Below are positions 1 through 8,870 of a stretch of DNA of 64,000 nt, one piece after another; within the stretch, counting starts at the first letter, position 1; each line of letters opens with the position of its first letter. Source of the DNA: Ceratopteris richardii (taxonomy: Eukaryota > Streptophyta > Polypodiopsida > Polypodiales > Pteridaceae); NCBI GenBank assembly GCA_020310875.1, contig CM035444.1:15119585-15183584 (forward strand). Direction: 5' to 3'. The notes beneath the pieces are model-generated. The model was not told the DNA's origin, ran no database searches, and saw only the letters and a list, made by a program, of their open reading frames with translations. The position numbers and the translations under genes were made by a program.

Positions 1-245
1 TTATACATATACATGCATATACATATACACACACATACACATGCACATGCACATACTGATACATACATATACACTTATACATGCACATGCACATGCACAT
101 ACATACATATACACACACATACACATGCAAATACATACATATACACACACATACATATACACTTAGGTACACACATATGAATGAATTATATAATTAAACT
201 ATTAAAACACATATACACATGCACACACACATGCATATACCTACA
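1..245. repeat. CA/TA-rich simple-repeat tract, left flank of element A
   Basis: Imperfect tandem of acatac, acatat, cacaca and tgcacatgcac words. The same tract resumes directly after element A at 7253, including a shared non-repeat marker (ttaggtacacacatatgaat) near 163 and again near 7462, so the flanking tract itself contains a duplicated segment. Positions 241-245 (ctaca) form the left target-site duplication. No coding content. Confidence 0.9.
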
Positions 246-684
246 TGTAATGAAGTAAGTTTGTGGTCTAGGGATCCGATTGGTTCAGACAGATCTGAAA
301 TCAGACTCCGTTTGGTCATTCATTTGTGTGGCCAAAGATCTTGAGTCTAGACTTACTAGTAGGTCATTTACTCTTGTAACCAAGTAATCCACTTAGCCTA
401 ATGGTTAAGACTCAAGGGTGTGAAGGAAGAGGTCTTGGGTTCAACCCCCATGGGGTACATGGGAAGAGTGTTTCGCCCAAAGGGCTCTAGAACCTTCTAC
501 AAGCATCCACTGGAGTTAACTTTGGCTAACTGGGACACTTGGCACACATGTAGTTACATGGTTGACACTTGGATGGTTAGTATCCACCTGCCCATGCAGG
601 CAGTCCCTTGGAGAGAGCTATATAGAGGCATATGGTTGGGAGGAGAGTCATTCATTCAAGAGCATTTCCTGTGGCAATGTTGCA
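246..684 (+). repeat. 5' LTR of element A
   Basis: About 439 bp, starting TGTAAT and ending TTGCA, matched by 6889-7252. A TATA-like ctatatagagg lies near 618-627, about 60 bp before the LTR end, and is the likely core promoter. The LTR contains a tRNA-like module (394-447). Confidence 0.92.
394..447 (+). promoter_or_regulatory. tRNA-like (Pol III A-box/B-box) module inside the LTR
   Basis: tagcctaatgg at 394-404 resembles an A box and gggttcaaccc at 437-447 resembles a B box. The 43-nt spacing is as in tRNA genes. The B-box half is also present in the 3' LTR at 7000-7010. No full cloverleaf was folded, so this is a tRNA-derived or Pol III-promoter-like module rather than a tRNA gene. Confidence 0.5.
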
Positions 685-685
685 T

Positions 686-697
686 TGGTATCAGAGC
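686..697 (+). promoter_or_regulatory. Primer-binding site of element A (initiator Met tRNA type)
   Basis: tggtatcagagc, the standard plant retrotransposon primer site complementary to the 3' end of initiator methionine tRNA, lies just inside the LTR end at 684. Confidence 0.9.
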
Positions 698-847
698 ATT
701 CTCTCCATTGCTCTCTCCTTCTTCATCTTGCGTATGCATCCTCTTCTACATTACTCGCTCGCGTCTGATCAGAATTAAGTGCCGAATTCGTCGTGGTGGT
801 GATAGCCTTTAGCTTAGGAGCTTAGCAAAAGATGAAGTGGTCATCTC

Positions 848-1393
848 TACTGTGAGCCGGCGGGAGCTCGAACCCAGAACCTCTCATTGAGGGAGCACTG
901 CTCTATCCACAAGCCCACGGGCGTTCAGGTGTAGGATCATCGCAACAGATCTTATTATCAGTAGTGAGCGCTGAAGAAGACCATTAATGGGCAAAATAAA
1001 AACTGAAGAGCTATAGTGGAAGGCGATGGGATTCAAACCCTGTATCCCACCATATAGAGGAAGCTCTCTTAACCACAACGCAAATTCTTGTTCGTGACTT
1101 ACAATGTTGTAGCAGCTCTTTATATGCTTTTGGCATAGAAGAAGGCCTTATGAAGGAGCAAATTAAACATTTATAACCTCGGCTGTGAGCCAAGGATTCG
1201 AACTTGGAACCTCTCCCTTGGGAAGCGCTCGTCTATCCACGAAGAAAAGATCTAACTCTGCAGTCGTCACCACCACTTGTTGATCTGATTTCTTTGCTGA
1301 AGAAGATATTATCAAGGGATATAAAAGAAGTTGGCGCCGGGAATCGATACCGTGACCTTGCAGTGGAGCTACAATGACTTATCCATTGTAATA
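848..1393 (-). repeat. Four regularly spaced tRNA-like modules in the leader of element A
   Basis: Read on the minus strand, four units each carry a B-box-like word (at about 864-875, 1028-1040, 1194-1204 and 1339-1351) and an A-box-like word (at about 899-911, 1063-1079, 1225-1241 and 1373-1388). B-box to B-box distances are 164, 166 and 145 bp. The A-box words share GTGGATAGA or GTGGTTAAG-like cores and the B-box words share TTCGA or TTTGA cores. Spacers between some units share gctgaagaaga and ttatca words, so the array looks like a diverged tandem repeat of a SINE-like unit. They are unlikely to be active tRNA genes: the halves pair poorly by eye. Confidence 0.55.
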
Positions 1394-1773
1394 GAGGCTT
1401 TTGATGATTAATACCTCTGCATATTTTTTCTGTTCGAATCCTTTCTCTGTTCTACTAATCCCGAGCCGAGATCTTTTCATTTTGTTTACTCTTTGGAGTT
1501 TGTTGATTAGCCCAACCGAACCCGAGTGCATATCTGTGCTGGTCAAAGCTGTAGAAAGCTAAAAGTTTGAGCAAATTTCAAAGGAAGTGGAGCTGTGGAG
1601 TGAAGATCCGGAGGCCTAACTTCGTCATAATTCTAGCACTTTTGGCTAGAATCAAGTCGACCTTGACGGACCAAATCATCAGGGACGATTTCTTGTGATA
1701 TTCTTGCATAGCTCTTTTGATTTTGTGGCATACACCACCTATGTTAGGAATACTAAGTTAGTTTAATAACACT

Positions 1774-2706
1774 TTGTGTGCGATGGAGGGGACTTCTAGC
1801 CATGTCTCGCTTACAAGTACTACTAGTGCTTCAATGTATGTTTCCATTCCTATGTTAGTAACATCCTCATTCATGACTAGACCACCAGTAATTTCACGTG
1901 CATTGCATTCATTTGCACCTATGGTTTCAAATACTAGTCATGCGTCTGATGCATCTAAAATAGAATCGACAATTGTAGCATTAGACGTTGAGGATTCTGC
2001 GAGAAAAGGGGAAACAAACACTACTTTAAATGAGGGGAAAGATATGGAAAGTAGGATGTTGCTAGTTGAGCAAAGACTTAGACGGTTGTCCAATATTCCG
2101 GATGAGGTTGCGGTACTCCGTCAATCTATTGATGGAATCCAAGATCACCTTAAGACCATTCTGAACTTACTTCAGATGCCTAGGGATATCAGTAAGGCTA
2201 CTTTGGGTAGTCACACAGATACGATCGCGACTTCACCAATGTCTATTAGGATGGAAAAGGATAAGGGATTATCCTCTCCCCATGTAGACATGTTTCCTCT
2301 AACGGGAAGTATGAGCTGTCTTAGTTTTATATCTTCTACTCCTTTGTTTGCTACTTCGATAGGGATGTCAGAAAGTCATAACCGCCCAGTGGACCTTTCC
2401 TTAGGAAAGGAGATCCGTCCTTCTTATTTCTCTGGAGAGGATAAGGATAGGAATAAAGATGCAGTTTTGACTTTCTTGGAGAAATGGAATGATGTCCATG
2501 AACTCAAACATACCCCCGATCATGTGAGAGTAGTAGAAGCAAGCTTATCAGTAGGACCCAAAGCTTATACTTGGTGGATGAGTCTCTCTGAGACTCTCAA
2601 GAAACCTACTACCTGGGTTGAATTTTCCCGCCTTTTCAAGAAAGAGTTCCTCCCCGAGAATGAGGAGGAGGAACGCAATTGGGAGGCATGGGATAAAATT
2701 CAATAG
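1774..2706 (+). CDS. Gag of element A
   Basis: A 310-residue frame with a low-complexity Ser/Thr-rich N-terminus, a short coiled-coil stretch near residues 85-125, and a C-terminal retrotransposon gag region. That region includes PSYFSGEDKD, then WNDVHELKHTPDHVRVVEASL and WWMSLSE with the spacing typical of Ty3 gag (compare 'F.G......W...........d..kv..a...l...A..W'). Gag packages element RNA in cytoplasmic particles. It is followed by the CCHC-bearing frame. This is a fossil coding region. Confidence 0.8.
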   Translation: MCAMEGTSSHVSLTSTTSASMYVSIPMLVTSSFMTRPPVISRALHSFAPMVSNTSHASDASKIESTIVALDVEDSARKGETNTTLNEGKDMESRMLLVEQRLRRLSNIPDEVAVLRQSIDGIQDHLKTILNLLQMPRDISKATLGSHTDTIATSPMSIRMEKDKGLSSPHVDMFPLTGSMSCLSFISSTPLFATSIGMSESHNRPVDLSLGKEIRPSYFSGEDKDRNKDAVLTFLEKWNDVHELKHTPDHVRVVEASLSVGPKAYTWWMSLSETLKKPTTWVEFSRLFKKEFLPENEEEERNWEAWDKIQ

Positions 2707-2985
2707 AAAGGTAGACCGTTATCAGTGTATATTTCAGAATACAGAGATGTTATTCTAAAATTAAAAAACTTAGATGACTTTCATCGTCTTCGCGGTTTTT
2801 TTAGAGGACTTAACCAGCGAATTTGAAATGAAGTCAAAAGGCATGCACCTAAATCCCTAGAAGAGGCGATTAAGGTTGCACAGATTTATGAGGATAACTC
2901 ACGTCTGGATGTCCCGCAAGAAAGTAGTTATTCCTAGAAGAATAACTTTAAGCGCAAGGGCAAAGGGGCAAGATCGAATGAAAGG

Positions 2986-3771
2986 GTGACTAAAAAACCT
3001 CGTGTTTTTAGACACGTCCTTTCTCCAGAAGATCACGATAAAGCGCAAAAAGAAAATTTGTGCTTTAAGTGTCTCAAGCCAGGACATCGTAGTCGTGCCT
3101 GTCCAGTTGGAAGAGAAAGTAAGGGAAAGGGTAAGCAGCAAATACATCTGATTCAAACTTTGGACTTGGATGCAAATTCAAGTGCAAAGAAGGTTCAGAT
3201 AATGCACTGCGACAGTACCCATTCATGTCAGATCTCCAAAAACATGTGGCAACCTCAAGATTTTGGTCCACATGATTTGGTCAAGCTGCATGGATCAGTA
3301 AAAGAGCATACCATCTGGATAATGGTGGATGACTCTGCTACGCATAATTTTATCAATTATGCGTTAATGAAAAAATTGGCTCTTCCTCAAAAACCATCTC
3401 CTCATAAATACATTGTTTCCATGATGCATGGTCAAGACACCCGTGTTTGGGACACAATGATATGTAATTTGGAACTAGAAATCCAAGGATTTAAAGACAC
3501 CTTGGACTTCCAAATAATGAGCATGGATCGGGTAGATCTGGTATTAGGGAGAGAGTGGCTATGGAGTCTAGGACCTTCATTGACCAGGTGTTATTTTACT
3601 AATACTTTGGAATTCCAGCGTGACGGTGTAGTGTATAAAATCAAGGGTGAGCATGATGTTCCAAGTATCCCTTTGATTTCATATACTGAACTTAAGAAAC
3701 TTGTAAATAATGAAGCCATTAGTTCTTGTTCTTTATTCCTCGAGAAGTTCTTGTTCTTGGCACCGATGTAA
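2986..3771 (+). CDS. Gag zinc knuckle and protease region of element A
   Basis: Residues near 25-40 hold a CCHC knuckle (CFKCLKPGHRSRACP) that binds element RNA. Further on, IMVDDSATHNFI followed by VDLVLGREWLWSLGP matches the two ends of a retroviral-type aspartic protease (D-[ST]-[GA] loop and the ILG/VLG-x-x-WL motif). The protease therefore precedes reverse transcriptase here, the ordinary Ty3 order. Fossil coding region. Confidence 0.8.
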   Translation: MTKKPRVFRHVLSPEDHDKAQKENLCFKCLKPGHRSRACPVGRESKGKGKQQIHLIQTLDLDANSSAKKVQIMHCDSTHSCQISKNMWQPQDFGPHDLVKLHGSVKEHTIWIMVDDSATHNFINYALMKKLALPQKPSPHKYIVSMMHGQDTRVWDTMICNLELEIQGFKDTLDFQIMSMDRVDLVLGREWLWSLGPSLTRCYFTNTLEFQRDGVVYKIKGEHDVPSIPLISYTELKKLVNNEAISSCSLFLEKFLFLAPM

Positions 3772-3851
3772 TAGATTATGATAATATAAATCAAGTTTCT
3801 TATATCTCGTCCTTTATTCCTTGAGAAGTTCATGCTAAATTTAACAATTTA

Positions 3852-4640
3852 ATGAAGGAATTTAAAGATGTGTTCCCTAAGGAACTCCCCTACGGCTTGC
3901 CACCCTCTCATGGAAACATCGATCACAGTATAGATCTGTTTCTGGGTACCAAGACAAAATCTCAAAACCCATACCGCCTCCCCTATGTCCAGCATCAAGA
4001 AGTAGAAAATCAGATTCAAGAGTATTTGGATAAAGGATTTATCCGCCCAAGCCAGTCTCCATGGGCAGCACCCATCCTTTTAGTAAAAAAGAAAGATGGA
4101 ACTATGAGACTGTGCGTAGATTATAGGGCATTAAACAATCTTACGATAAAGAACAAGTATCCCATGCCACTAGTCGAAGATCTTTTCGATAGTTTAAAGG
4201 GGTCTACAGTCTTTTCTAAGATTGATTTACACCAAGGTTATCATCAGATCAGAATCAAACATGATGATATTCCTAAAACAGCTTTTCGAACAAAGTTTGG
4301 TCACTACGAGTTTTTAGTGATGCCGTTCGGGTTGACAAACGCACCCGCAACATTTATGACTTTGATGAATCAAGTGCTTAAGCCGTATTTGGAAAAATTT
4401 GTTGTAGATTTTCTCGATGATATTTTGATCTACAGTAAAGATCATGAAAGTCACTTAGAGCACTTGAAAAAAGTTTTTCAACTTCTTCGCGATAATAAAC
4501 TTTACGGTAAAGAGTCAAAATGTGAATTCTTTACCCCAAAAGTAAAGTATTTAGGCCATATTATTTTCGCGGAAGGAATCAAAGTTGACCCTGAAAAGGT
4601 CCAAGGGATTCTTGAATGGCCTGAGCCCAAGACGGTTTGA
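3852..4640 (+). CDS. Reverse transcriptase of element A
   Basis: Ty3/gypsy reverse transcriptase. It starts with [15 protein letters not shown] and HSIDL and includes [59 protein letters not shown] and a catalytic FLDDILIYS box, followed by KYLGHII. This copies the element RNA into DNA inside the particle. Neighbouring RNase H follows directly at 4662. Fossil coding region. Confidence 0.93.
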   Translation: MKEFKDVFPKELPYGLPPSHGNIDHSIDLFLGTKTKSQNPYRLPYVQHQEVENQIQEYLDKGFIRPSQSPWAAPILLVKKKDGTMRLCVDYRALNNLTIKNKYPMPLVEDLFDSLKGSTVFSKIDLHQGYHQIRIKHDDIPKTAFRTKFGHYEFLVMPFGLTNAPATFMTLMNQVLKPYLEKFVVDFLDDILIYSKDHESHLEHLKKVFQLLRDNKLYGKESKCEFFTPKVKYLGHIIFAEGIKVDPEKVQGILEWPEPKTV

Positions 4641-4661
4641 GAACTACAAAGTTTTCTCGGA

Positions 4662-5528
4662 TTGGCAGGATATTATCGAAAGTTTATGGATAGATATGCC
4701 AAGATTGCAGTACCTTTGACGGATCAACTCAAAGGGAAGCATCAGAAGTTAAATTGGAAAGAAGAGCAAGCAAAGAGTTTTCAAGAACTTAAACTTGCTT
4801 TAGCTTTGGACTCGGTTCTACAAATCGTAGATCCGAATAAGTCTTTCCAATTAGAAACAGATGCAAATTCATCTGCGATAGGAGCAGTACTAAGCCAAGA
4901 TGGTCGACCAATAGCTTTCGAGAGTAGAAAGCTAAGTCTTGCTCAGCAAAACTACTCTACCTATGAGCGAGACATGTTCGCTATTATAAATGCTCTAAAG
5001 AAATGGCGCCATTACTTCTACGGATCAAAGTTGACCATAGTCTTTGATCAAGAGAGCATTAAGTGGTTTGCAAACCAACCTGATCTTAGAGGTAGAAAAG
5101 CTAGATGGGCCGAACAGTTGCAAGAGTTTGATTATGAACTCAGGTACAAAAAAGGAAAGTTCAATGCAGTGGCAGACGCCTTAAGTCGGATGCCTATGTT
5201 GAACAATCTACGTTTTGTACAAATTCAAAGTGAATTGATTTCAACTTTAAAAGGAAGCTGCAAAGAAGACCCAAGCTACAGTCAAGCTTGGAAAGCAGCT
5301 GAACAAGCTAAACAAAATGAAGCAAGTACTTCTGAGAGAAAGTTTAAACACTATTCTCTTCAAGATGAATATTTTCTTTATAAAGGTAAGGTTTGTGTCC
5401 CAAGTATAATGGACATACGAAATCAAGTACTTTTTGAATGCCATGATGCTCCAAGTGCAGGACATCCTGGTATTAACCGAACCTATGAGTTAGTGAAGCG
5501 ACATTTTTATTGGCCTAGTTTGCATTGA
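4662..5528 (+). CDS. RNase H and integrase zinc-binding region of element A
   Basis: It begins with the end of the RT connection (MAGYYRKFMDRYAKIA). RNase H follows (FQLETDANSSAIGAVLSQ, ESRKLSLAQQNYSTYERDMFAI, then the RYKKGKFNAVADALSR end). The HHCC zinc domain of integrase starts at HDAPSAGHPGINRTYELVKRHFYW. Order and spacing are standard for chromoviruses. Fossil coding region. Confidence 0.9.
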   Translation: MAGYYRKFMDRYAKIAVPLTDQLKGKHQKLNWKEEQAKSFQELKLALALDSVLQIVDPNKSFQLETDANSSAIGAVLSQDGRPIAFESRKLSLAQQNYSTYERDMFAIINALKKWRHYFYGSKLTIVFDQESIKWFANQPDLRGRKARWAEQLQEFDYELRYKKGKFNAVADALSRMPMLNNLRFVQIQSELISTLKGSCKEDPSYSQAWKAAEQAKQNEASTSERKFKHYSLQDEYFLYKGKVCVPSIMDIRNQVLFECHDAPSAGHPGINRTYELVKRHFYWPSLH

Positions 5529-5531
5529 GAT

Positions 5532-6249
5532 GTGCAAAACTATGTGTCCAAGTGCCATAAATGTCAAGTAAATAAGTTTGAACGACTTAAAGTTGGAGGA
5601 TTGTTGCATCCTTTGGAAATTCCCAAAGGAAAGTGGGAAAGTATTTCCATGGATTTCATTTCTGGATTACCCCACACTCAGAAAGGCTTTGATTCAGTCT
5701 GGGTTGTCGTTGATCGATTCACCAGTCAAGAGTACTTATAAGACTCCAGAACTTGCAAAAATATTTGTAAATCAACTTTATAGACTCTATGGTCTTCCAA
5801 TAGACATAGTTTCTGATAGAGATGCTCGATTTACAAGTCATTTTTGGCGAGCAGTCTTTAGTAAACTTGAAACTAAACTAAGTTTAAGTACAGCTGAACA
5901 TCCCCAGACGGATAGCCAGATAGAGAAAGTCAATCAAACCTTGGAAGACATACTCAGAGCTTATGTTACTTCCAAACAGACTGATTGGGAAGATTATCTT
6001 CCTTTAGCTGATTTTGCCTATAACAGTGCCAAGAATTCATCAACTAAATTAAGTTCATTCATGTTGATGTACGGTTTCCAGCCTAGGTCTCCATATGCAG
6101 TGGGACTTCAAAATGAACGAGTTCAAGCAGCTCAAGAGTTCCTTCAAGACATGAACTTTAAGCTTAAGTTAGCTAAAGAAAACTTAAAGAAATCTCAAGA
6201 TCGTGCAAAGGCTTATGCCGATCCGAAGCGAAGAGATGTTACTTTTTAG
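5532..6249 (+). CDS. Integrase core region of element A
   Basis: The rest of the zinc domain (KCHKCQVNK) is followed by the integrase catalytic core. Recognisable are KWESISMDFISGLP (first Asp), DIVSDRDARFTSHFW (second Asp), and the TAEHPQTDSQIEKVNQ region, then ADFAYNSAKNSSTKLS and the FMLMYGFQPRSP segment. Integrase inserts the DNA copy into the host chromosome. Fossil coding region with some breaks. Confidence 0.88.
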
Positions 6250-6366
6250 GTTGGCGATCAAGTTTATCTTCGTATTCCTGAAAGATCGGAAAAGTTCAAG
6301 ATTGGTCAATGCGCCAAGTTGTTGCCTAGATAATGCGGTCCTTTTCGAATCACCAAGAAAGTTGGT

Positions 6367-6669
6367 TTGTGGGCTTATGAATTACAACTTCTAGATGATA
6401 GTTGGATTCATCCAGTATTCCATGTTAGTCGACTTAGGAAGAGTCTAACAGATTCAGATAATCTAGTTGGACAACAGGTCATACTTCCTATTCCAGTAAA
6501 TGAAACAGTTCCTCATGAATATGAAAGGATACTTCGCACCCGAGATAAACGTACAAGAAGTCACTTGTATGAAGAGTGCTTAGTAAAATGGAAGGATGGA
6601 ACTGAAGAAAGTTCAACATGGGAAAAAGTTTCCATAATCCAACGACGTTTTCCAGCTTTCAAGTTTTAA
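6367..6669 (+). CDS. Integrase C-terminal domain and chromodomain of element A
   Basis: WIHPVFHVSRLRKSL is the conserved end of the gypsy integrase C-terminal (GPY/F) module. It is followed by a chromodomain-like section: ERILRTRDKRTR, then ECLVKWKDGTEESSTWEK, matching 'YLVKWkg.p..e.tWEp'. A chromodomain guides insertion into histone-marked chromatin and defines chromoviruses. The frame stops at 6669, leaving about 200 bp of untranslated sequence before the purine tract. Confidence 0.85.
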   Translation: MWAYELQLLDDSWIHPVFHVSRLRKSLTDSDNLVGQQVILPIPVNETVPHEYERILRTRDKRTRSHLYEECLVKWKDGTEESSTWEKVSIIQRRFPAFKF

Positions 6670-6873
6670 GTTGGTCCCAAATAAAGAAGTCAGTTTGAAG
6701 TAGATAAAACCGATCATATTCTTCAAGATCTAGAATATGATAAGGTTTTTTACTTTCAAGTTCTAAGTAAATAACCTGTTTGAATGAATGCATGTTCTTC
6801 AAGTTTTAGAACATGAGGCTCGGGGGTTGCCTATAGTATGTATAGCTCTAATTTTTGAGGACGAAAATATTTT

Positions 6874-7252
6874 CCAAGGGGGGAAGAATGTAATAAAGTA
6901 ATTTTGTGATCTAGGGATCCGATTGGTTCAGACAGATCTGAAATCAGACTCCGTTTGGTCATTCATTTGTGTGGCCAAAGATTTCGAGTCTAGACTATTG
7001 GGTTCAACCCCCATGGGGTACATGGGAAGAGTGTTTTGCCCAAAGAGCTCTAGAACCTTCTAGAAGCATCCACTGGAGTTAACTCTGGCTAACTGGGACA
7101 CTTGGCGCACATGTAGTTACATGGTTGACACTTGGATGTTTAGTATCCACCTGCCCATGCAGGCAATCCCTTGGAGAGAGCTATATATAGAGGCATATGG
7201 TTGGGAGGAGATTCATTCATTCAAGAGCATTTCATGTGGCTACGTTGTTGCA
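6874..7252 (+). repeat. Polypurine tract and 3' LTR of element A
   Basis: A purine run (aaggggggaagaa within 6874-6888) primes plus-strand synthesis. The 3' LTR follows at 6889-7252 (364 bp, about 75 bp shorter than the 5' copy), with the right target duplication ctaca at 7253-7257. Confidence 0.92.
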
Positions 7253-7475
7253 CTACATATACACATATACATGCACATACACACATATACACATAGAGTT
7301 ACACATATACATGCACATACATATACACACACACATACACATGCACATGCACATGCACATACTCATACACACATATACACTTACACATGCACATGCACAT
7401 ACATACATATACACACACATACACATGCACATACATACATATACACTACATACATATACACTTAGGTACACACAT
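7253..7475. repeat. CA/TA-rich simple-repeat tract, right flank of element A
   Basis: Continuation of the 1-245 tract: acatac, acacac, catgcacatgcac words. Open frames here translate only to His/Thr/Ile/Tyr repeats and are not genes. Confidence 0.9.
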
Positions 7476-7610
7476 ATGAATGAATTATATAATTAAAGTA
7501 TTAAAACACATGCTTAATATAAACAATAATAACAATCAATAGAACAAAACTCTTCATTACTTAATACCATACACATAATTCAAAACATAACTGAAATGAA
7601 AAATATATAG

Positions 7611-7757
<147 letters not shown>

Positions 7758-7798
7758 ATGTAAATACATATAATCCAATGTCATAATCAACTAAAATC

Positions 7799-8506
7799 CT
7801 AATCATCATCATCATGATCATCATCGTCATCAACAATATCATGATCATCTTGATCTTCCTCATCCTCATCGTCATGATCACCCTGTGACGATCGAGATCG
7901 TCCCTCCTGTGTTTGTCTCTCCACCTCATCCATATTTGTCTCTCCATAATACTCCTGTATTACATATAACAAACATAAATAAATAAAACAATTAAACTAT
8001 TCATAAAAATAAAATAATTATATAAAATTTAAAAATACTCACAAAGGCATCAAGATGATCTTGCATAAACTCGCTCAAATGCCGATATCCAAAATGTGTA
8101 GCATACTCGATCTCATCTTTCGTAGGATATCGGCCATAATCCTTCTGCTGCAATGAAACAAATAAAAAAATTTAGTTACTTGCATTTTAACTAAAATAAA
8201 AAATATACTCACAATAACACATATACTTACAAATGTAGCTACAAAACCATTATGGCCCATTTGGCCTAGGTGTGATGTGTGGCCCGAATCCACTCTCTTC
8301 TTTGCAGCAGCCTATTCATTCAAGAAAAAAAATACATAAATTAAATGTAAAAAATTAATAAACTATTAATTTGTGTACCTTCTGTTGAGGAAATGACTCC
8401 TGAAGACGTAGCTATCTACGAAAAAACTGCCACGACTAAGGTGGTATGTTAGCTCGCCTCTTATTTTTTTCGACCATACAATATCTCCTATTAATTTAAT
8501 CTCAAA
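7799..8506 (-). pseudogene. Four-exon transposase-associated gene, possibly En/Spm (Ptta/Transposase_24-like)
   Basis: Minus-strand exons with GT-AG borders: 8379-8506, 8231-8311 (27 codons), 8043-8147 (35 codons) and 7799-7954. The last three are open in one phase. Exon 2 encodes a basic stretch then SGHTSHLGQMGHNGF, exon 3 encodes QKDYGRYPTKDEIEYATHF and YRHLSEFMQDHLD, and exon 4 ends in a run of about 30 mostly Asp/Glu/His residues before TAG (7799-7801). The pattern (basic segment, H-T-x-x-x-G-x-x-G, acidic tail) recalls plant Ptta/En/Spm transposase proteins, but this is by eye only. Exon 1 has two in-frame stops in the downstream-compatible phase (in the K-N-K-R-R-A-N stretch region), so the copy is probably dead. 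The 5' end was not found. It is divergent from the SET gene at 8871. Confidence 0.5.
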
Positions 8507-8520
8507 CTGAAAAAAAATCA

Positions 8521-8830
8521 GAATACATACACATATATACACACACATACACATACACATACCCACATACACATATACATGCAAACATATACGCATATAT
8601 ATATGTATACATATACACATATACATACATATAACATAAACACACATATACATATCCACATATATATGTACACACACATGCACTCATATACACTCATTCA
8701 TACAAAATACATGCATTTATCCCACAATAATGTGTAGTTGTGTATATGTGAATATATGTGTATGTGTAAATGTGTATATGTGAATATGTGTGTATGTGTA
8801 AATATATATATGTGAATTTTTTGTGTATGT
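8521..8830. repeat. Inverted CA...TG simple-repeat pair between divergent genes
   Basis: The left arm (about 8521-8695) is rich in acatac/cacata on the top strand. The right arm (about 8733-8825) is rich in tgtgtatatgtg, the complement. The centre (8696-8732) is unique. It can fold back on itself and occupies the space between the minus-strand gene ending at 8506 and the plus-strand gene starting near 8871, that is, the shared promoter region. Confidence 0.75.
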
Positions 8831-8870
8831 AGATAATCGGATTATTAATATCAAATACCATTATTTGTAG

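Larger units (their letters stand above)
246..7252 (+). mobile_element. Element A: Ty3/gypsy chromovirus, full length with both LTRs, fossil
   Basis: A complete retrotransposon of about 7.0 kb. It is bounded by LTRs starting TGTAAT and ending TTGCA, with identical ctaca target duplications at 241-245 and 7253-7257. Parts in order: 5' LTR, initiator-Met-type primer-binding site, about 1.1 kb leader, gag, CCHC knuckle, protease, reverse transcriptase, RNase H, integrase, C-terminal chromodomain, purine tract, 3' LTR. The chromodomain and the initiator-Met primer site place it among plant chromoviruses. It is broken, with roughly six to eight breaks in coding sequence. The LTRs differ by roughly 4 % by eye outside a length difference of about 75 bp, so it is an ageing but not ancient insertion. 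Confidence 0.93.

Noticed and set aside
848-1393. tRNA-like modules as true tRNA genes
   Set aside because: Box words are present but acceptor and anticodon stems do not pair well by eye; they are better described as tRNA-derived.
7121-7496. Open frames of about 70-115 residues in the CA/TA tract (His/Thr/Tyr repeats)
   Set aside because: They are translations of a simple repeat, open in several frames on both strands.
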